In this document: piece by piece, positions 8,029 to 17,707 of the stretch
Numbering within the stretch: position 1 is the stretch's first letter
Layout: each line of letters starts with the position of its first letter
From: Isoptericola peretonis
Lineage (GTDB): Bacteria; Actinomycetota; Actinomycetes; Actinomycetales; Cellulomonadaceae
DNA: 64,000 nt
Direction of reading: 5' to 3'
Assembly (NCBI GenBank): GCA_023241745.1
Contig: JALQCY010000002.1
Coordinates: forward strand, 558,001 to 622,000
Notes under the pieces: generated by a model
Told to the model about the DNA's origin: nothing
Seen by the model: only the letters and a program-made list of their open reading frames with translations
Database searches by the model: none
Program-made: the position numbers and the translations under genes

Positions 8029-10728
8029 ATGCGCACCGCCGAGATCCGCAAGCGTTGGCTCGACTACTTCGAGTCGAAGGACCACGCGATCGTCCCCAGC
8101 GTGCCGCTGGTCTCGCCGGACCCGTCGATCCTCTTCACCATCGCCGGCATGGTGCCCTTCATCCCGTACATCCTCGGCACCGAGCAGGCGCCGTGGCCGC
8201 GCGTGGCGAGCGTGCAGAAGTGCATCCGCACCAACGACATCGAGAACGTGGGCCGCACCACGCGGCACGGCACGTTCTTCCAGATGAACGGCAACTTCTC
8301 GTTCGGGGACTACTTCAAGCGCGAGGCCATCGACTTCGCGTGGGAGCTGCTCACGTCCGACCAGGGCAACGGCGGGTACGGCCTCGACGGCGACCGCCTG
8401 TGGGTCACGATCTGGGACCAGGACACCGAGGCGTACGAGGCGCTGACGCGGGGCGTCGGGCTGGACCCGAAGCACGTGGTGCGGCTGCCGCGCGAGGAGA
8501 ACTTCTGGGACACCGGCCAGCCGGGCCCGGCCGGCCCGTGCGCGGAGTGGCACTACGACCGTGGCCCGGCGTACGGCCCGGAGGCCGTGGGCGGCACGGT
8601 CGACCCGGGAGGCGACCGCTACCTCGAGATCTGGAACCTCGTCTTCGACCAGTTCCTGCGGGGCGAGGGCCAGGGCAAGAACTACCCCCTGCTGGGCGAG
8701 CTCGAGCACAAGAGCATCGACACGGGCGCGGGCCTGGAGCGCATCGCGTACCTGCTCCAGGGCAAGCAGAACCTCTACGAGATCGACGAGGTGTACCCCG
8801 TCATCGAGCGCGTGGAGGAGCTGACGGGCAAGCGGTACGGCGCCGACCCCGAGGACGACGTGCGGATGCGCGTGATCGCGGACCACGTCCGCTCGTCCCT
8901 CATGGTCATCGGCGACGGCGTGCGCCCCTCCAACGAGGGCCGCGGGTACGTGCTGCGCCGCCTCGTGCGCCGGGCCGTGCGCGCGGTGCGCCTGCTGGGG
9001 GTCGACGAGGTCGCGATGCCGTCCCTCCTTCCCGTGTCGAAGGACGCGATGAAGGCGTCCTACCCGGAGCTCGAGGCGGACTTCGGCCGCATCAGCGACG
9101 TCGCGTACGCCGAGGAGGAGGCCTTCCGCCGCACCCTGGCGCAGGGCACGACGATCCTGGACACGGCGGTGGGCCGCGCGAAGTCGTCGGCCGACGGCGC
9201 CACCCCGGTGCTCGGCGGCGCCGAGGCGTTCCAGCTGCACGACACCTACGGCTTCCCCATCGACCTCACGCTCGAGATGGCGGCCGAGCAGGGCGTCCGG
9301 GTGGACGAGAAGGCGTTCCGCGACCTGATGGCGGAGCAGAAGCAGCGCGCCCGCGCGGACGCGCTCGCCAAGAAGACGGGCCACGCGGACCTGCGCTCCT
9401 ACGAGTCCCTGTCCAAGGAGCTGACCGCGCCGGTCGAGTTCCTCGGGTACACGGACACGGAGTCCGCGGTCACGGTGGCGGGCCTGCTCGTCGACGGCGT
9501 CCCCACGCCCGCGGCGACGGCGCCCGCGGACGTCGAGGTCGTGCTCGACCGCACGCCGTTCTACGCCGAGGCTGGCGGCCAGCTCGCCGACCAGGGCACG
9601 ATCGTGCTCGACGGCGGCGCGACCATCGAGGTCGACGACGTGCAGCGCCCGGTCAAGGGCCTGTCGGTGCACCGCGGCCGCCTGGTGGAGGGCACGGTGG
9701 CGCTCGGCGACCCCGGCACCGCGACGATCGACGTGGCGCGCCGCGTGGCGATCAGCCGCGCCCACTCGGCCACGCACATGATCCACAAGGCGCTGCACGA
9801 GATGGTCGGACCGGACCGCACGCAGGCGGGCTCCGAGAACGCCCCCAGCCGGGTGCGCTTCGACTTCCGGTCCCCGACGCCCGTGCCCTCGGACGCGCTC
9901 GGCGAGATCGAGGAGCGCGTGAACTCCCGGCTCACGGAGAACCTCGAGGTCACGGACGCCACCATGTCCCTCGACCGCGCCCGCGAGCTGGGCGCCATGG
10001 CGCTGTTCGGCGAGAAGTACGGCGACACCGTGCGCGTGGTGTCCATCGGCGGCGACTGGTCGCGCGAGCTGTGCGGCGGCACGCACGTGCGGGCGACCGG
10101 TGAGGTGGGGCGCGTCGCGCTGCTCGGCGAGGCGTCGATCGGCTCCGGCGTGCGCCGCGTGGACGCCCTCGTCGGCGACGGCGCGTACGGCTTCCAGGCC
10201 AAGGAGCACGCCCTCGTGGGCCAGCTCACCGGCCTGCTGGGCGCGCGCCCGGACGAGCTGACCGACCGGGTGGGCTCGCTCCTGACGCGGCTCAAGGAGA
10301 CGGAGAAGGAGCTCGCGGGACTGCGTCAGACGCAGCTCCTCGCCGCGGCGGGCGCGCTCGCCGCGCAGGCCCCGCGGGTCGGCGACGTCCGTGTCGTCAC
10401 CCACGACGCCGGCGAGGTCGGCTCGGCGGACGACCTGCGCGCCCTCGCGCTGGACGTGCGCGGGCGCCTCGGCGACGCCGAGCCGGTGCTCGTCGCCGTC
10501 GGCGGCGTGGCCGGGGGCCGGCCCCTGGTGGTCGTGGCCACGAACGCGGGAGCCCGGGACGCGGGCCTGCGAGCCGGCGACTTCGTCAAGGCGGCCGCGA
10601 AGACGTTGGGCGGTGGGGGCGGCGGCAAGCCGGACCTGGCCCAGGGCGGCGGTACCGATGCCACCGCGCTGCCCGGCGCGCTCGCCGGGGTGGCCGACGG
10701 TGTCCGCGCGGCCCAGGCAGACGCGTGA
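8029..10728 (+). CDS. alaS: Alanyl-tRNA synthetase
   Basis: Class II synthetase that charges and proofreads tRNA-Ala (899 aa, full length). The N-terminal catalytic domain shows GRTTRHGTFFQMNGNFSFGD near residue 80. The editing domain has the zinc-site pair HSATHMIH near residue 580 and CGGTHV near 683. The C-terminal C-Ala domain ends in the glycine-rich GGGGGGKPDLAQGGG. ATG with GAAGGA upstream. Its stop overlaps ruvX by 4 bases, so alaS-ruvX are one transcript. Confidence 0.98.
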   Translation: MRTAEIRKRWLDYFESKDHAIVPSVPLVSPDPSILFTIAGMVPFIPYILGTEQAPWPRVASVQKCIRTNDIENVGRTTRHGTFFQMNGNFSFGDYFKREAIDFAWELLTSDQGNGGYGLDGDRLWVTIWDQDTEAYEALTRGVGLDPKHVVRLPREENFWDTGQPGPAGPCAEWHYDRGPAYGPEAVGGTVDPGGDRYLEIWNLVFDQFLRGEGQGKNYPLLGELEHKSIDTGAGLERIAYLLQGKQNLYEIDEVYPVIERVEELTGKRYGADPEDDVRMRVIADHVRSSLMVIGDGVRPSNEGRGYVLRRLVRRAVRAVRLLGVDEVAMPSLLPVSKDAMKASYPELEADFGRISDVAYAEEEAFRRTLAQGTTILDTAVGRAKSSADGATPVLGGAEAFQLHDTYGFPIDLTLEMAAEQGVRVDEKAFRDLMAEQKQRARADALAKKTGHADLRSYESLSKELTAPVEFLGYTDTESAVTVAGLLVDGVPTPAATAPADVEVVLDRTPFYAEAGGQLADQGTIVLDGGATIEVDDVQRPVKGLSVHRGRLVEGTVALGDPGTATIDVARRVAISRAHSATHMIHKALHEMVGPDRTQAGSENAPSRVRFDFRSPTPVPSDALGEIEERVNSRLTENLEVTDATMSLDRARELGAMALFGEKYGDTVRVVSIGGDWSRELCGGTHVRATGEVGRVALLGEASIGSGVRRVDALVGDGAYGFQAKEHALVGQLTGLLGARPDELTDRVGSLLTRLKETEKELAGLRQTQLLAAAGALAAQAPRVGDVRVVTHDAGEVGSADDLRALALDVRGRLGDAEPVLVAVGGVAGGRPLVVVATNAGARDAGLRAGDFVKAAAKTLGGGGGGKPDLAQGGGTDATALPGALAGVADGVRAAQADA

Positions 10729-11273
10729 CCGGACCGTCGTCGCCCGAGCACCGCGCCTCCGGCGGCCTGCCGCGGGGCGCGCGGCTCGGGGTCGACGTCG
10801 GCAAGGCGCGCATCGGCCTCGCCGGCAGCGACCCGGACGGCCTCGTCGCGACACCGGTCGAGACGGTGCCGCGCGCGCTGGAGGTGCCCCGGGCCGCCGA
10901 CGGAACCCCGGCCGTGACCGCGGACGTCGCCCGCATCGCGGCCGAGGTGGAGGAGCGGTTCGCCGCGGTCGTGTACGTGGGCCTGCCGCGCCACCTGTCC
11001 GGCGCCGAGGGCGCCGCGACCGCCGACGCCCGGGAGTTCGCGGCCCGGCTGGCCGCAGCCGTCGCGCCTGCGGCGGTGCGCCTGGTGGACGAACGCATGA
11101 CGACGGTCACCGCCCACGCACAGCTCCGCGCTGCCGGGCGACGCACCAAGACCCACAGGTCTGTCGTCGACCAGGCCGCTGCCGTTATCATTCTGCAATC
11201 TGCACTCGACGTGGAGCGGTCGGCGGGGGAGCGCGCCGGCGAGCTCGTCGAGGCGCGGCCTCCGGGCGCCTGA
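10725..11273 (+). CDS. ruvX: RuvX/YqgF-type RNase H-fold nuclease
   Basis: YqgF family (182 aa), a putative Holliday-junction resolvase also linked to 16S rRNA processing. The RNase H-like start LGVDVGKARIGLAGSD (near 20-36) and the C-terminal acidic motifs (VRLVDERMTT, SVVDQAAAVIILQ) are present. The C-terminal tail of about 20 residues is extra. GTG start overlaps the alaS stop. Confidence 0.93.
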   Translation: MTGPSSPEHRASGGLPRGARLGVDVGKARIGLAGSDPDGLVATPVETVPRALEVPRAADGTPAVTADVARIAAEVEERFAAVVYVGLPRHLSGAEGAATADAREFAARLAAAVAPAAVRLVDERMTTVTAHAQLRAAGRRTKTHRSVVDQAAAVIILQSALDVERSAGERAGELVEARPPGA

Positions 11274-11339
11274 CCAGCCCGGAATGCAGCACCTCATCAT
11301 CGTGCCCACCTCAGGCCCTGTCAGAAGGAAGTACCCGGC

Positions 11340-12488
11340 GTGACGGACCTCTTCGAGCATCCCGCCCTGCAGGAGACGCCCCCGCAGCCCTCGCGGCGTC
11401 GCTCCGCGGCGAGCAAGCGCGCCGCGGCCAAGCGCAAGCGCCGCCGCCGGCAGCGCACCGCGATCGTGCTGGTGGTGGTGCTCGGCTTCGTCGGCGCCGG
11501 GGGCTTCCTGCTGTGGGACCGCATGGACTCCCTCGTCGGCGACCTGCCGTTCTTCGGCTCGCAGGCCGAGGACTATCCCGGGCCGGGCGGCGACCCGGTC
11601 GAGGTCGTCATCCCCGAGGGCGCCACGGGCGGTGAGATGGCGGCGGTGCTGCAGGACGCCGGCGTCGTCGCCAGCACCGGCGCGTTCACCCAGGCGTTCG
11701 GGGAGAACCCCGCGGCGGCGGGCATCCAGCCGGGCACGTACCAGCTGCAGGTCGAGATGAAGGCGTCGGACGCCGTCGCGGCCCTCGTGAAGAACGAGAA
11801 GGTGCAGACCGACGTCACGATCCCCGAGGGATACACGGTGGCCCAGATCGTGGAGAAGGTTGCTTCGGTCACGGACATCACGGCCGACGAGCTGAGGAAG
11901 GCGCTCGAGGCCCCGGAGTCCTTCGGGCTGCCGAAGCAGGCGGACGGCAATGCCGAGGGCTGGCTCTTCCCGAAGCGGTACAGCGTGCAGCCGGGCGACG
12001 ACGCCACGACTCTGCTCACGGCGATGGTCGACCAGACGAAGAAGGAGCTGGAGGGCCTCGGGGTGAGCGAGGCCGACTGGCAGGAGGTCTTGAACAAGGC
12101 GTCGCTGGTCGAGAAGGAGGCCCCCGACGGCTATCGCGGTGAGGTCGCACGGGTCATCGAGAACCGCCTGGACCGCGACTCCCCGCTCGGACTGGACGCC
12201 ATCGACTCGTACGGTCGTGGCAAGCCCGCCAGCGAGATCACGGTCGACGAGTTCAACGACGAGGACTTCCCCTACGCCTCGCGCAAGCAGGTCGGCCTAC
12301 CCCCGACGCCCATCAGCAACCCCGGCACGGAGTCCGTCAAGGCGGTCCTCGATCCGCCCGAGGGTGACTGGATCTGGTACGTCACGGTGAACCTCGACAC
12401 CGGCGAGACGAAGTTCACCGACTCCTACAGCGAATTCGCGGACTACAAGGCCGAATACCAGAAGTGGGCCGCGGAGAACGCCGGCTGA
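11340..12488 (+). CDS. mltG: Endolytic murein transglycosylase MltG
   Basis: YceG/MltG family (382 aa), which cleaves nascent glycan strands and helps set strand length at the membrane. A basic cytoplasmic tail (about 18-38, RRRSAASKRAAAKRKRRRR) precedes one membrane helix (about 40-60). The LysM-like region is followed by the catalytic domain; the catalytic glutamate lies in LVEKEAP near residue 258, with the family end GLPPTPISNPG present. GTG start with AAGGAAG upstream. Confidence 0.95.
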   Translation: MTDLFEHPALQETPPQPSRRRSAASKRAAAKRKRRRRQRTAIVLVVVLGFVGAGGFLLWDRMDSLVGDLPFFGSQAEDYPGPGGDPVEVVIPEGATGGEMAAVLQDAGVVASTGAFTQAFGENPAAAGIQPGTYQLQVEMKASDAVAALVKNEKVQTDVTIPEGYTVAQIVEKVASVTDITADELRKALEAPESFGLPKQADGNAEGWLFPKRYSVQPGDDATTLLTAMVDQTKKELEGLGVSEADWQEVLNKASLVEKEAPDGYRGEVARVIENRLDRDSPLGLDAIDSYGRGKPASEITVDEFNDEDFPYASRKQVGLPPTPISNPGTESVKAVLDPPEGDWIWYVTVNLDTGETKFTDSYSEFADYKAEYQKWAAENAG

Positions 12489-12489
12489 G

Positions 12490-13383
12490 ATGACCGTCTT
12501 CCGACGCGCGGCGGTGCTGGGCCACCCGGTCGCGCACTCGCTGTCGCCCGTGCTGCACACCGCCGCCTACGACGCGCTCGGCCTGGAGGGCTGGGAGTAC
12601 TCCGCGATCGACACCACCGTCGAGTCGCTGCCCGAGCTGGTGCGAGGGCTCGACCTCGGCTGGGCGGGGCTGAGCGTGACGATGCCGCTCAAGCACGCGG
12701 TCATCGACCTGGTGGACCACGTGGACCCGCTCGCGGTCGCCGTGGGGGCGGTCAACACGGTGCTGGTGGCGCCGGCGCGGTGCGGCGTGACCCTGACGGG
12801 CACCAACACCGACGTCTACGGCCTGGTCACCGCGCTCCGCGAGGGCTTCGCCGCCCAGGGGCGCGGCAAGGACGCGGGGGCGGCGTCCGCCGTCGTCCTC
12901 GGCGGCGGCGCCACCGCGGCCTCCACGCTCGCGGCCCTGGGCGAGCTCGGCTGCACGTCGCCGCGCGTCCTGGTGCGTTCCCTCGGCCGCTCGACGGCCC
13001 TGCAGGAGGCGGCGGCCCGCATGGGCGTCACGCCGCGCTTCGAGGTGCTGGACGCCACGGCGTCGCTCGCCTCCCTGCTCGACGCCGACGTCGTCGTCTC
13101 GACGATGCCCGCGTACGCCGCCGACCCGGTCGCCTCCGCGCTGGCCGCGCACGGCGGCGCGCCCCGGGGCGTGCTGCTCGACGTCGTCTACGACCCGCGC
13201 CCCACCGCCCTCTCGGCGTCCTGGGCGGCCGCCGGGGGCACCGCCGTGGGCGGCGAGCGGATGCTGCTGCACCAGGCGGCGGAGCAGGTGCGCCTCATGA
13301 CCGGGCGGCCCGCGCCCGTCGCCGCGATGGACGCCGCCCTGGCCGGCGCGCTCGCGCCCGCGGCCCCGTCCCGGGCCTCCTGA
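12490..13383 (+). CDS. aroE: Shikimate dehydrogenase
   Basis: Reduces 3-dehydroshikimate to shikimate with NADPH (297 aa). The substrate site SLSPVLH lies near residue 17, the catalytic lysine in MPLKHAV near residue 64, and the NADP-binding loop is GGGATAAST near 138. Starts one base after the mltG stop, so it is in the same operon. Followed after 97 bp by aroC. Confidence 0.95.
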   Translation: MTVFRRAAVLGHPVAHSLSPVLHTAAYDALGLEGWEYSAIDTTVESLPELVRGLDLGWAGLSVTMPLKHAVIDLVDHVDPLAVAVGAVNTVLVAPARCGVTLTGTNTDVYGLVTALREGFAAQGRGKDAGAASAVVLGGGATAASTLAALGELGCTSPRVLVRSLGRSTALQEAAARMGVTPRFEVLDATASLASLLDADVVVSTMPAYAADPVASALAAHGGAPRGVLLDVVYDPRPTALSASWAAAGGTAVGGERMLLHQAAEQVRLMTGRPAPVAAMDAALAGALAPAAPSRAS

Positions 13384-13467
13384 GGGCCGCCGGGCCTGTC
13401 CATGACCCGGCCCACGGCCGGGGCGTCCGCACGGTGGCCACCGGACGGACCCGTCGCGCGGGCGTGG

Positions 13468-13473
13468 AAGAAT
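13468..13473 (+). promoter_or_regulatory. Possible -10 box, leaderless promoter of aroC
   Basis: AAGAAT 7 bases before the aroC ATG at 13481. It fits the NANNNT form only, so it is weaker than the other examples. It would let aroC-aroK-aroB be transcribed apart from mltG-aroE. Confidence 0.4.
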
Positions 13474-13480
13474 CGCAGGC

Positions 13481-14698
13481 ATGCTGCGCTGGATGACGTC
13501 GGGGGAGTCGCACGGTCCGTCACTCGTCGGGGTGCTGGAGGGCCTGCCGGCCGGCGTCGAGGTCGTCACCGACGACCTCCGGGCGGCGCTGGCGCGCCGG
13601 CGGCTGGGCTACGGCCGCGGCGCCCGCATGAAGTTCGAGCAGGACGAGGTCCGGGTCCTGGCCGGGCTCCGGCACGGCGTCACGCAGGGCGGGCCGCTGG
13701 CGTTCGAGATCGGCAACACGGAGTGGCCCAAGTGGACCGACGTGATGTCGCCCGACCCGGTCCCGCGCGAGTCCCTGATGGTCGACGCGGGCACGGGCGA
13801 CGAGCGCGAGATCGCGCGTAACCGGCCCCTCACCCGCCCCCGCCCGGGGCACGCCGACCTCGTCGGGATGCGCAAGTACGGCTTCGACGACGCCCGCCCG
13901 GTGCTGGAGCGGGCCAGCGCCCGCGAGACGGCGACGCGCGTGGCGCTCGGCGTGGTCGCGGCGCGGTTCCTCGAGCAGGCGGTGGGCGTGCGACTCGTGT
14001 CGCACGTGGTGGCGATCGGCCCGGTCGAGGTGCCCGAGGGCGCCGACCTGCCGACGCCGGACGACGTCGCGTCGCTGGACGCCGACCCGGTCCGCTGCTT
14101 CGACGCCACGACGAGCGCGGCGATGGTCGCGGAGATCGACGAGTGCCGCAAGGACGGTGACACGCTCGGCGGCGTCGTGGAGGTGCTCGCCTACGGCGTG
14201 CCCACCGGCCTCGGCAGCTACGTGCACGGCGACCGGCGCCTGGACGCGCGGCTCGCCGCGGCGCTCATGGGCATCCAGGCGATCAAGGGCGTCGAGGTCG
14301 GCGACGGCTTCCGCACCGCCCGTCGCCGCGGCTCGGCCGCGCACGACGAGATCGAGCGCGGCGACGACGGCCGCATCCGGCGGCGGTCCAACCGCGCCGG
14401 GGGCATCGAGGGCGGCATGACCAACGGCGAGGTCCTGCGGGTGCGCGCCGCGATGAAGCCCATCTCCACGGTGCCGCGCGCGCTCGCCACCGTGGACGTC
14501 GCGACGGGCGAGGCCGTGACCGCGCACCACCAGCGCTCGGACGTGTGCGCCGTGCCGCCCGCCGCCGTCGTGGCCGAGGCGATGGTGGCGCTCGAGCTGG
14601 CGCAGGCCGTCGTGGAGAAGTTCGGCGGCGACTCCGTGGCCGAGGTGCGGCGCAACGCCGACGCCTACCTCGCCTCGATCCCCGAGCTGCTGCGATGA
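13481..14698 (+). CDS. aroC: Chorismate synthase
   Basis: Flavin-requiring last enzyme of the shikimate pathway, converting EPSP to chorismate (405 aa). Family signatures include the N-terminal [12 protein letters not shown], the [14 protein letters not shown] loop near residue 120, and [14 protein letters not shown] near residue 305. Its stop overlaps the aroK start (ATGA). Followed by aroK and aroB in one tight unit. Confidence 0.97.
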   Translation: MLRWMTSGESHGPSLVGVLEGLPAGVEVVTDDLRAALARRRLGYGRGARMKFEQDEVRVLAGLRHGVTQGGPLAFEIGNTEWPKWTDVMSPDPVPRESLMVDAGTGDEREIARNRPLTRPRPGHADLVGMRKYGFDDARPVLERASARETATRVALGVVAARFLEQAVGVRLVSHVVAIGPVEVPEGADLPTPDDVASLDADPVRCFDATTSAAMVAEIDECRKDGDTLGGVVEVLAYGVPTGLGSYVHGDRRLDARLAAALMGIQAIKGVEVGDGFRTARRRGSAAHDEIERGDDGRIRRRSNRAGGIEGGMTNGEVLRVRAAMKPISTVPRALATVDVATGEAVTAHHQRSDVCAVPPAAVVAEAMVALELAQAVVEKFGGDSVAEVRRNADAYLASIPELLR

Positions 14699-15282
14699 GC
14701 GCCGGCGTCCAGGGCGCGAGCCCGGCCGCGGTCCTCATCGGCCCGCCCGGCAGCGGCAAGACGACCGTCGGCCGGCTCCTCGCCCAGCGGCTCGGCGTCG
14801 CCTTCCGCGACACCGACGCGGACGTGGAGGGGGCCGCGGGCAAGGCCGTCGCGGACATCTTCGTCGAGGACGGCGAGCCGCGGTTCCGCGAGCTCGAGCG
14901 GGAGGCCGTCACGACGGCGCTCGCCTGCCACCCGGGCGTCCTCGCCCTCGGCGGCGGTGCCGTCATGGACGAGCACACCCAGCGGGCCCTCGAGGGCTAC
15001 GCCGCCGGCGGCGGGGTGGTCGTGTTCCTCGACGTCTCGCTGGCGCACGCCGCGCCGCGCGTCGGCTTCAACCAGTCCCGTCCGCTGCTGGTCGGCAACC
15101 CCCGCGCGCGGTGGGTCGAGCTGATGCAGCTGCGCCGGCCCACCTACGAGCGGCTCGCCACGGTGCACGTCGTCTCGGACGAGCGACCTCCGCAGGAGGT
15201 CGCCGCCCAGGTGTACGCCGGCGTCGTCGGCGCTGCGGCGCCGGGCGCGGGAGACCCATCAGCACAGGAGGTCCAGGCATGA
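14695..15282 (+). CDS. aroK: Shikimate kinase
   Basis: Phosphorylates shikimate at O-3 using ATP (195 aa). P-loop GPPGSGKTT is at residues 16-24, the shikimate-binding DTDADVE follows near 40, and the lid region RPLL is near residue 128. ATG overlaps the aroC stop; the stop overlaps the aroB ATG. The C-terminal 20 residues are a low-complexity tail. Confidence 0.95.
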   Translation: MSAGVQGASPAAVLIGPPGSGKTTVGRLLAQRLGVAFRDTDADVEGAAGKAVADIFVEDGEPRFRELEREAVTTALACHPGVLALGGGAVMDEHTQRALEGYAAGGGVVVFLDVSLAHAAPRVGFNQSRPLLVGNPRARWVELMQLRRPTYERLATVHVVSDERPPQEVAAQVYAGVVGAAAPGAGDPSAQEVQA

Positions 15283-16421
15283 CGGTCCGGGTGACCGTGA
15301 ACGGCACGCAGCCGTACGACGTCGTCGTGGGACGGCACCTGCTCGGCGAGCTGCCGACGATGCTCGGGGACGGGGTGCGCCGCGTGCTCGTCATGCACCC
15401 GGCGTCGCTCGAGGCCACCGGGGAGGCGGTGCGCGAGGACCTGGTGGCCCAGGGCTACGAGGCCTTCGCCGTCGAGCTGCCCGACGCCGAGGAGCAGAAG
15501 ACGGCCCAGGTCGCCGCGTTCTGCTGGCAGGTGCTGGGCCAGGCGGACTTCACGCGCTCCGACGCGATCGTCTCCGTGGGAGGCGGCGCGACGACGGACC
15601 TCGCCGGCTTCGTCGCCGCCACCTGGCTGCGCGGCATCAAGGTCGTGCACGTGCCCACCACGCTGCTCGCGATGGTGGACGCGGCCGTGGGCGGCAAGAC
15701 GGGCATCAACACCGCCGAGGGCAAGAACCTCGTGGGCGCGTTCCACCCGCCCGCCGGCGTGCTGTGCGACCTCGCGGCCCTGGAGTCGCTCGACCGCTGG
15801 GACCTCGTGGCCGGCATGGCCGAGGTCGTCAAGACCGGCTTCATCGCCGACCCGCGCATCCTCGAGCTCGTCGAGGGGCACGCCGAGGAGCTGCGCGACT
15901 GGAAGGGCGCCGACGCCACCGAGGAGACCTGGGCCGTGCTGGCCGAGCTCATCGAGCGGTCCGTGCGGGTCAAGGCCCGCGTGGTCGGCGAGGACCTCAC
16001 GGAGCAGGGGCTGCGCGAGATCCTCAACTACGGTCACACCCTGGGCCACGCGGTCGAGCTCACGGAGCGCTACCAGTGGCGGCACGGCGCCGCCGTCGCG
16101 GTGGGCATGGTCTTCGCCGCCGAGCTCGCGCGCCTGGGCGGCAAGCTCGACGACGCCGTGGTGGACCGCCACCGCGCGATCCTCACGTCGCTCGGCCTGC
16201 CCACCACCTACCGCGGCGACCGGTGGGACAAGCTCCTCGCCGCCATGCAGCGGGACAAGAAGACGCGGGGCAGCCTGCTGCGCTTCGTCGTCCTGGACGA
16301 CGTCGCGAGGCCCACGCGCCTCGAGGGTCCCGACCCGACGCTGCTCGCCGCGGCCTACGCGGAGATCTCCAAGGAGCCGCCGACGGGGCGCCCCGGGGTG
16401 GCCGTGCAGCTGGGCCTCTAG
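15279..16421 (+). CDS. aroB: 3-dehydroquinate synthase
   Basis: NAD- and metal-dependent cyclisation of DAHP to 3-dehydroquinate (380 aa). Shows [13 protein letters not shown] near residue 98, the NAD/substrate loop GGKTGIN near 138, and the metal-binding histidines in [11 protein letters not shown] near 252. Last gene of the aro block. It ends 4 bases inside the convergent ACT-domain gene. The next pathway gene, aroQ, is 11.7 kb away. Confidence 0.97.
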   Translation: MTVRVTVNGTQPYDVVVGRHLLGELPTMLGDGVRRVLVMHPASLEATGEAVREDLVAQGYEAFAVELPDAEEQKTAQVAAFCWQVLGQADFTRSDAIVSVGGGATTDLAGFVAATWLRGIKVVHVPTTLLAMVDAAVGGKTGINTAEGKNLVGAFHPPAGVLCDLAALESLDRWDLVAGMAEVVKTGFIADPRILELVEGHAEELRDWKGADATEETWAVLAELIERSVRVKARVVGEDLTEQGLREILNYGHTLGHAVELTERYQWRHGAAVAVGMVFAAELARLGGKLDDAVVDRHRAILTSLGLPTTYRGDRWDKLLAAMQRDKKTRGSLLRFVVLDDVARPTRLEGPDPTLLAAAYAEISKEPPTGRPGVAVQLGL

Positions 16422-16858
16422 GGCGCCCGGCGGGCGTCCCGCTCCCGGTCCCACTCCCGCACGACGGCGCGGCAGGCCGGCAGGTCCTCGTCCGGCACGA
16501 GCAGGACGAGGCTGCCGGCGTGGTCGCTGTACAGGACCTGCACGGCGACGTCGGCGTCGGCGAGCCGCCGCGCGAACGCGCCCATCTGTCCCGGCACGTC
16601 CTGGTCCAGCCGGGTCATGACGACGTCCCGGGCGACGGCGGGGCCGATGCCGGCGGCCGCGAGCGCCGCCAGGGCGCGAGGCCCGTCGTCGACGAGGAAG
16701 TGGGCGACGCGGGTGCCGTCGTGCGTGGTCACGCCGCCGCCCTCCAGGCTCACGCCGGCGTGGCCCAGGGACTCGCCGAGGCCGGCGAGGGCGCCGGCGC
16801 CTGCGGCCAGGACGACCTCGAGGTCCTGCGGACGGGTGGTGCTCGGGGTGGGGGTCAT
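16418..16858 (-). CDS. ACT-domain protein
   Basis: A 146-residue protein with a C-terminal ACT-type ligand-binding fold, seen as [20 protein letters not shown] followed by a VLVLL-type strand. ACT domains bind amino acids or other small ligands. No catalytic domain is attached. The ATG at 16858 is chosen because it lies 6 bases after TACGGT; longer in-frame starts would overlap the divergent regulator. Its position beside aroB hints at amino-acid sensing, which is inference. Confidence 0.65.
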   Translation of the reverse strand: MTPTPSTTRPQDLEVVLAAGAGALAGLGESLGHAGVSLEGGGVTTHDGTRVAHFLVDDGPRALAALAAAGIGPAVARDVVMTRLDQDVPGQMGAFARRLADADVAVQVLYSDHAGSLVLLVPDEDLPACRAVVREWDRERDARRAP

Positions 16859-16864
16859 GCGCCG

Positions 16865-16870
16865 ACCGTA
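16865..16870 (-). promoter_or_regulatory. -10 box, leaderless promoter of the ACT-domain gene
   Basis: TACGGT on the minus strand, 6 bases before the ATG at 16858. Confidence 0.6.
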
Positions 16871-16910
16871 GGCGCGGGACGCTTCGGTGTCGGCCGAACC
16901 CTCGGCGTCG

Positions 16911-16916
16911 TACCGT
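16911..16916 (+). promoter_or_regulatory. -10 box, leaderless promoter of the HTH regulator
   Basis: TACCGT 6 bases before the GTG at 16923. It supports that GTG over the earlier in-frame GTG at 16887, which would lie upstream of the promoter. Confidence 0.6.
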
Positions 16917-16922
16917 CGGGGC

Positions 16923-17669
16923 GTGGACACGGCGACGGGGACCGGCAGGGACCGGGACTTCACGGGCGTCGGGCGCGCGCTCGGCGCCCCTGCCCGCTCG
17001 GTGATGGTCGGCCTGCTCATGGACGGCACGGCACGGCCGGCGGGCGAGCTGGCGCGCGCGGCCGGGGTGGGAGCCCCGGCGGCGTCGGAGCACCTGGCGG
17101 TGCTCGTGGAGGCGGGCCTGGTGGTCCGCCGCGCGCAGGGGCGCCACCGGTACTACGCCCTGGCCGGCCCCGAGGTGGCCGACGCCCTGGAGGCGCTGGG
17201 CGCCCTGGCCGCCCCGGCCCCCGTGTCGGGGTACCGGCGCAGCCGGGAGGCCGACCGCCTCGCGGGCGCCCGGTTCTGCTACGACCACCTCGCGGGGCGC
17301 CTCGGCGTCGGGCTGGCGGACGCCTGGCTGCGCGCGGGCTGGCTGACCGGCCCCGAGGCGCTGACGCTCACGGACGCGGGGGCCGACGGGCTGCGCGGGC
17401 TCGGCGTGGACGTCGACGGTGCGCGACGGGCCCGCAGGGCCACGACGCGCGCGTGCCTCGACTGGACCGAGCGGCGCCACCACCTGGCCGGGGCGCTCGG
17501 GGCGGCCGTGGGCGCGCGGTTCCTCGGCGCGGGCTGGGTGGCGCGGCGCGGTACCGGCCGCGGCCTGCACCTCACCGCGGACGGCCACCGGCTCGTGCGT
17601 GACGCCTGGGGGCTCGACCTCAGCGGCATCGACGCGCCACCCGTCGGTGGCGGGTCGGGCCGCGCCTGA
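16923..17669 (+). CDS. ArsR-like winged-helix transcriptional regulator
   Basis: A 248-residue regulator. The N-terminal third is an ArsR-type winged helix: helix-turn-helix AGELARAAGVGAPAASEHLAVL (residues about 36-57) and wing ARRAQGRHRYYAL near 70. The remaining 150 residues form an uncharacterised C-terminal part (ARFCYDHLAGRLG, TRACLDWTERRHHLAGALG), also seen in larger actinobacterial ArsR-type proteins. No metal-binding cysteine motif is evident. Divergent from the ACT gene. Confidence 0.8.
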   Translation: MDTATGTGRDRDFTGVGRALGAPARSVMVGLLMDGTARPAGELARAAGVGAPAASEHLAVLVEAGLVVRRAQGRHRYYALAGPEVADALEALGALAAPAPVSGYRRSREADRLAGARFCYDHLAGRLGVGLADAWLRAGWLTGPEALTLTDAGADGLRGLGVDVDGARRARRATTRACLDWTERRHHLAGALGAAVGARFLGAGWVARRGTGRGLHLTADGHRLVRDAWGLDLSGIDAPPVGGGSGRA

Positions 17670-17679
17670 CGGCCCGGCG

Positions 17680-17707
17680 CGGGGAGCCCGGCGACCGGGC
17701 TGCCCCG
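17680..17707. terminator. Bidirectional terminator
   Basis: CGGGGAGCCCGG / CCGGGCTGCCCCG hairpin with one bulged base and a 3-base loop, between the convergent regulator and GDPD genes; it could serve both. Confidence 0.7.
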
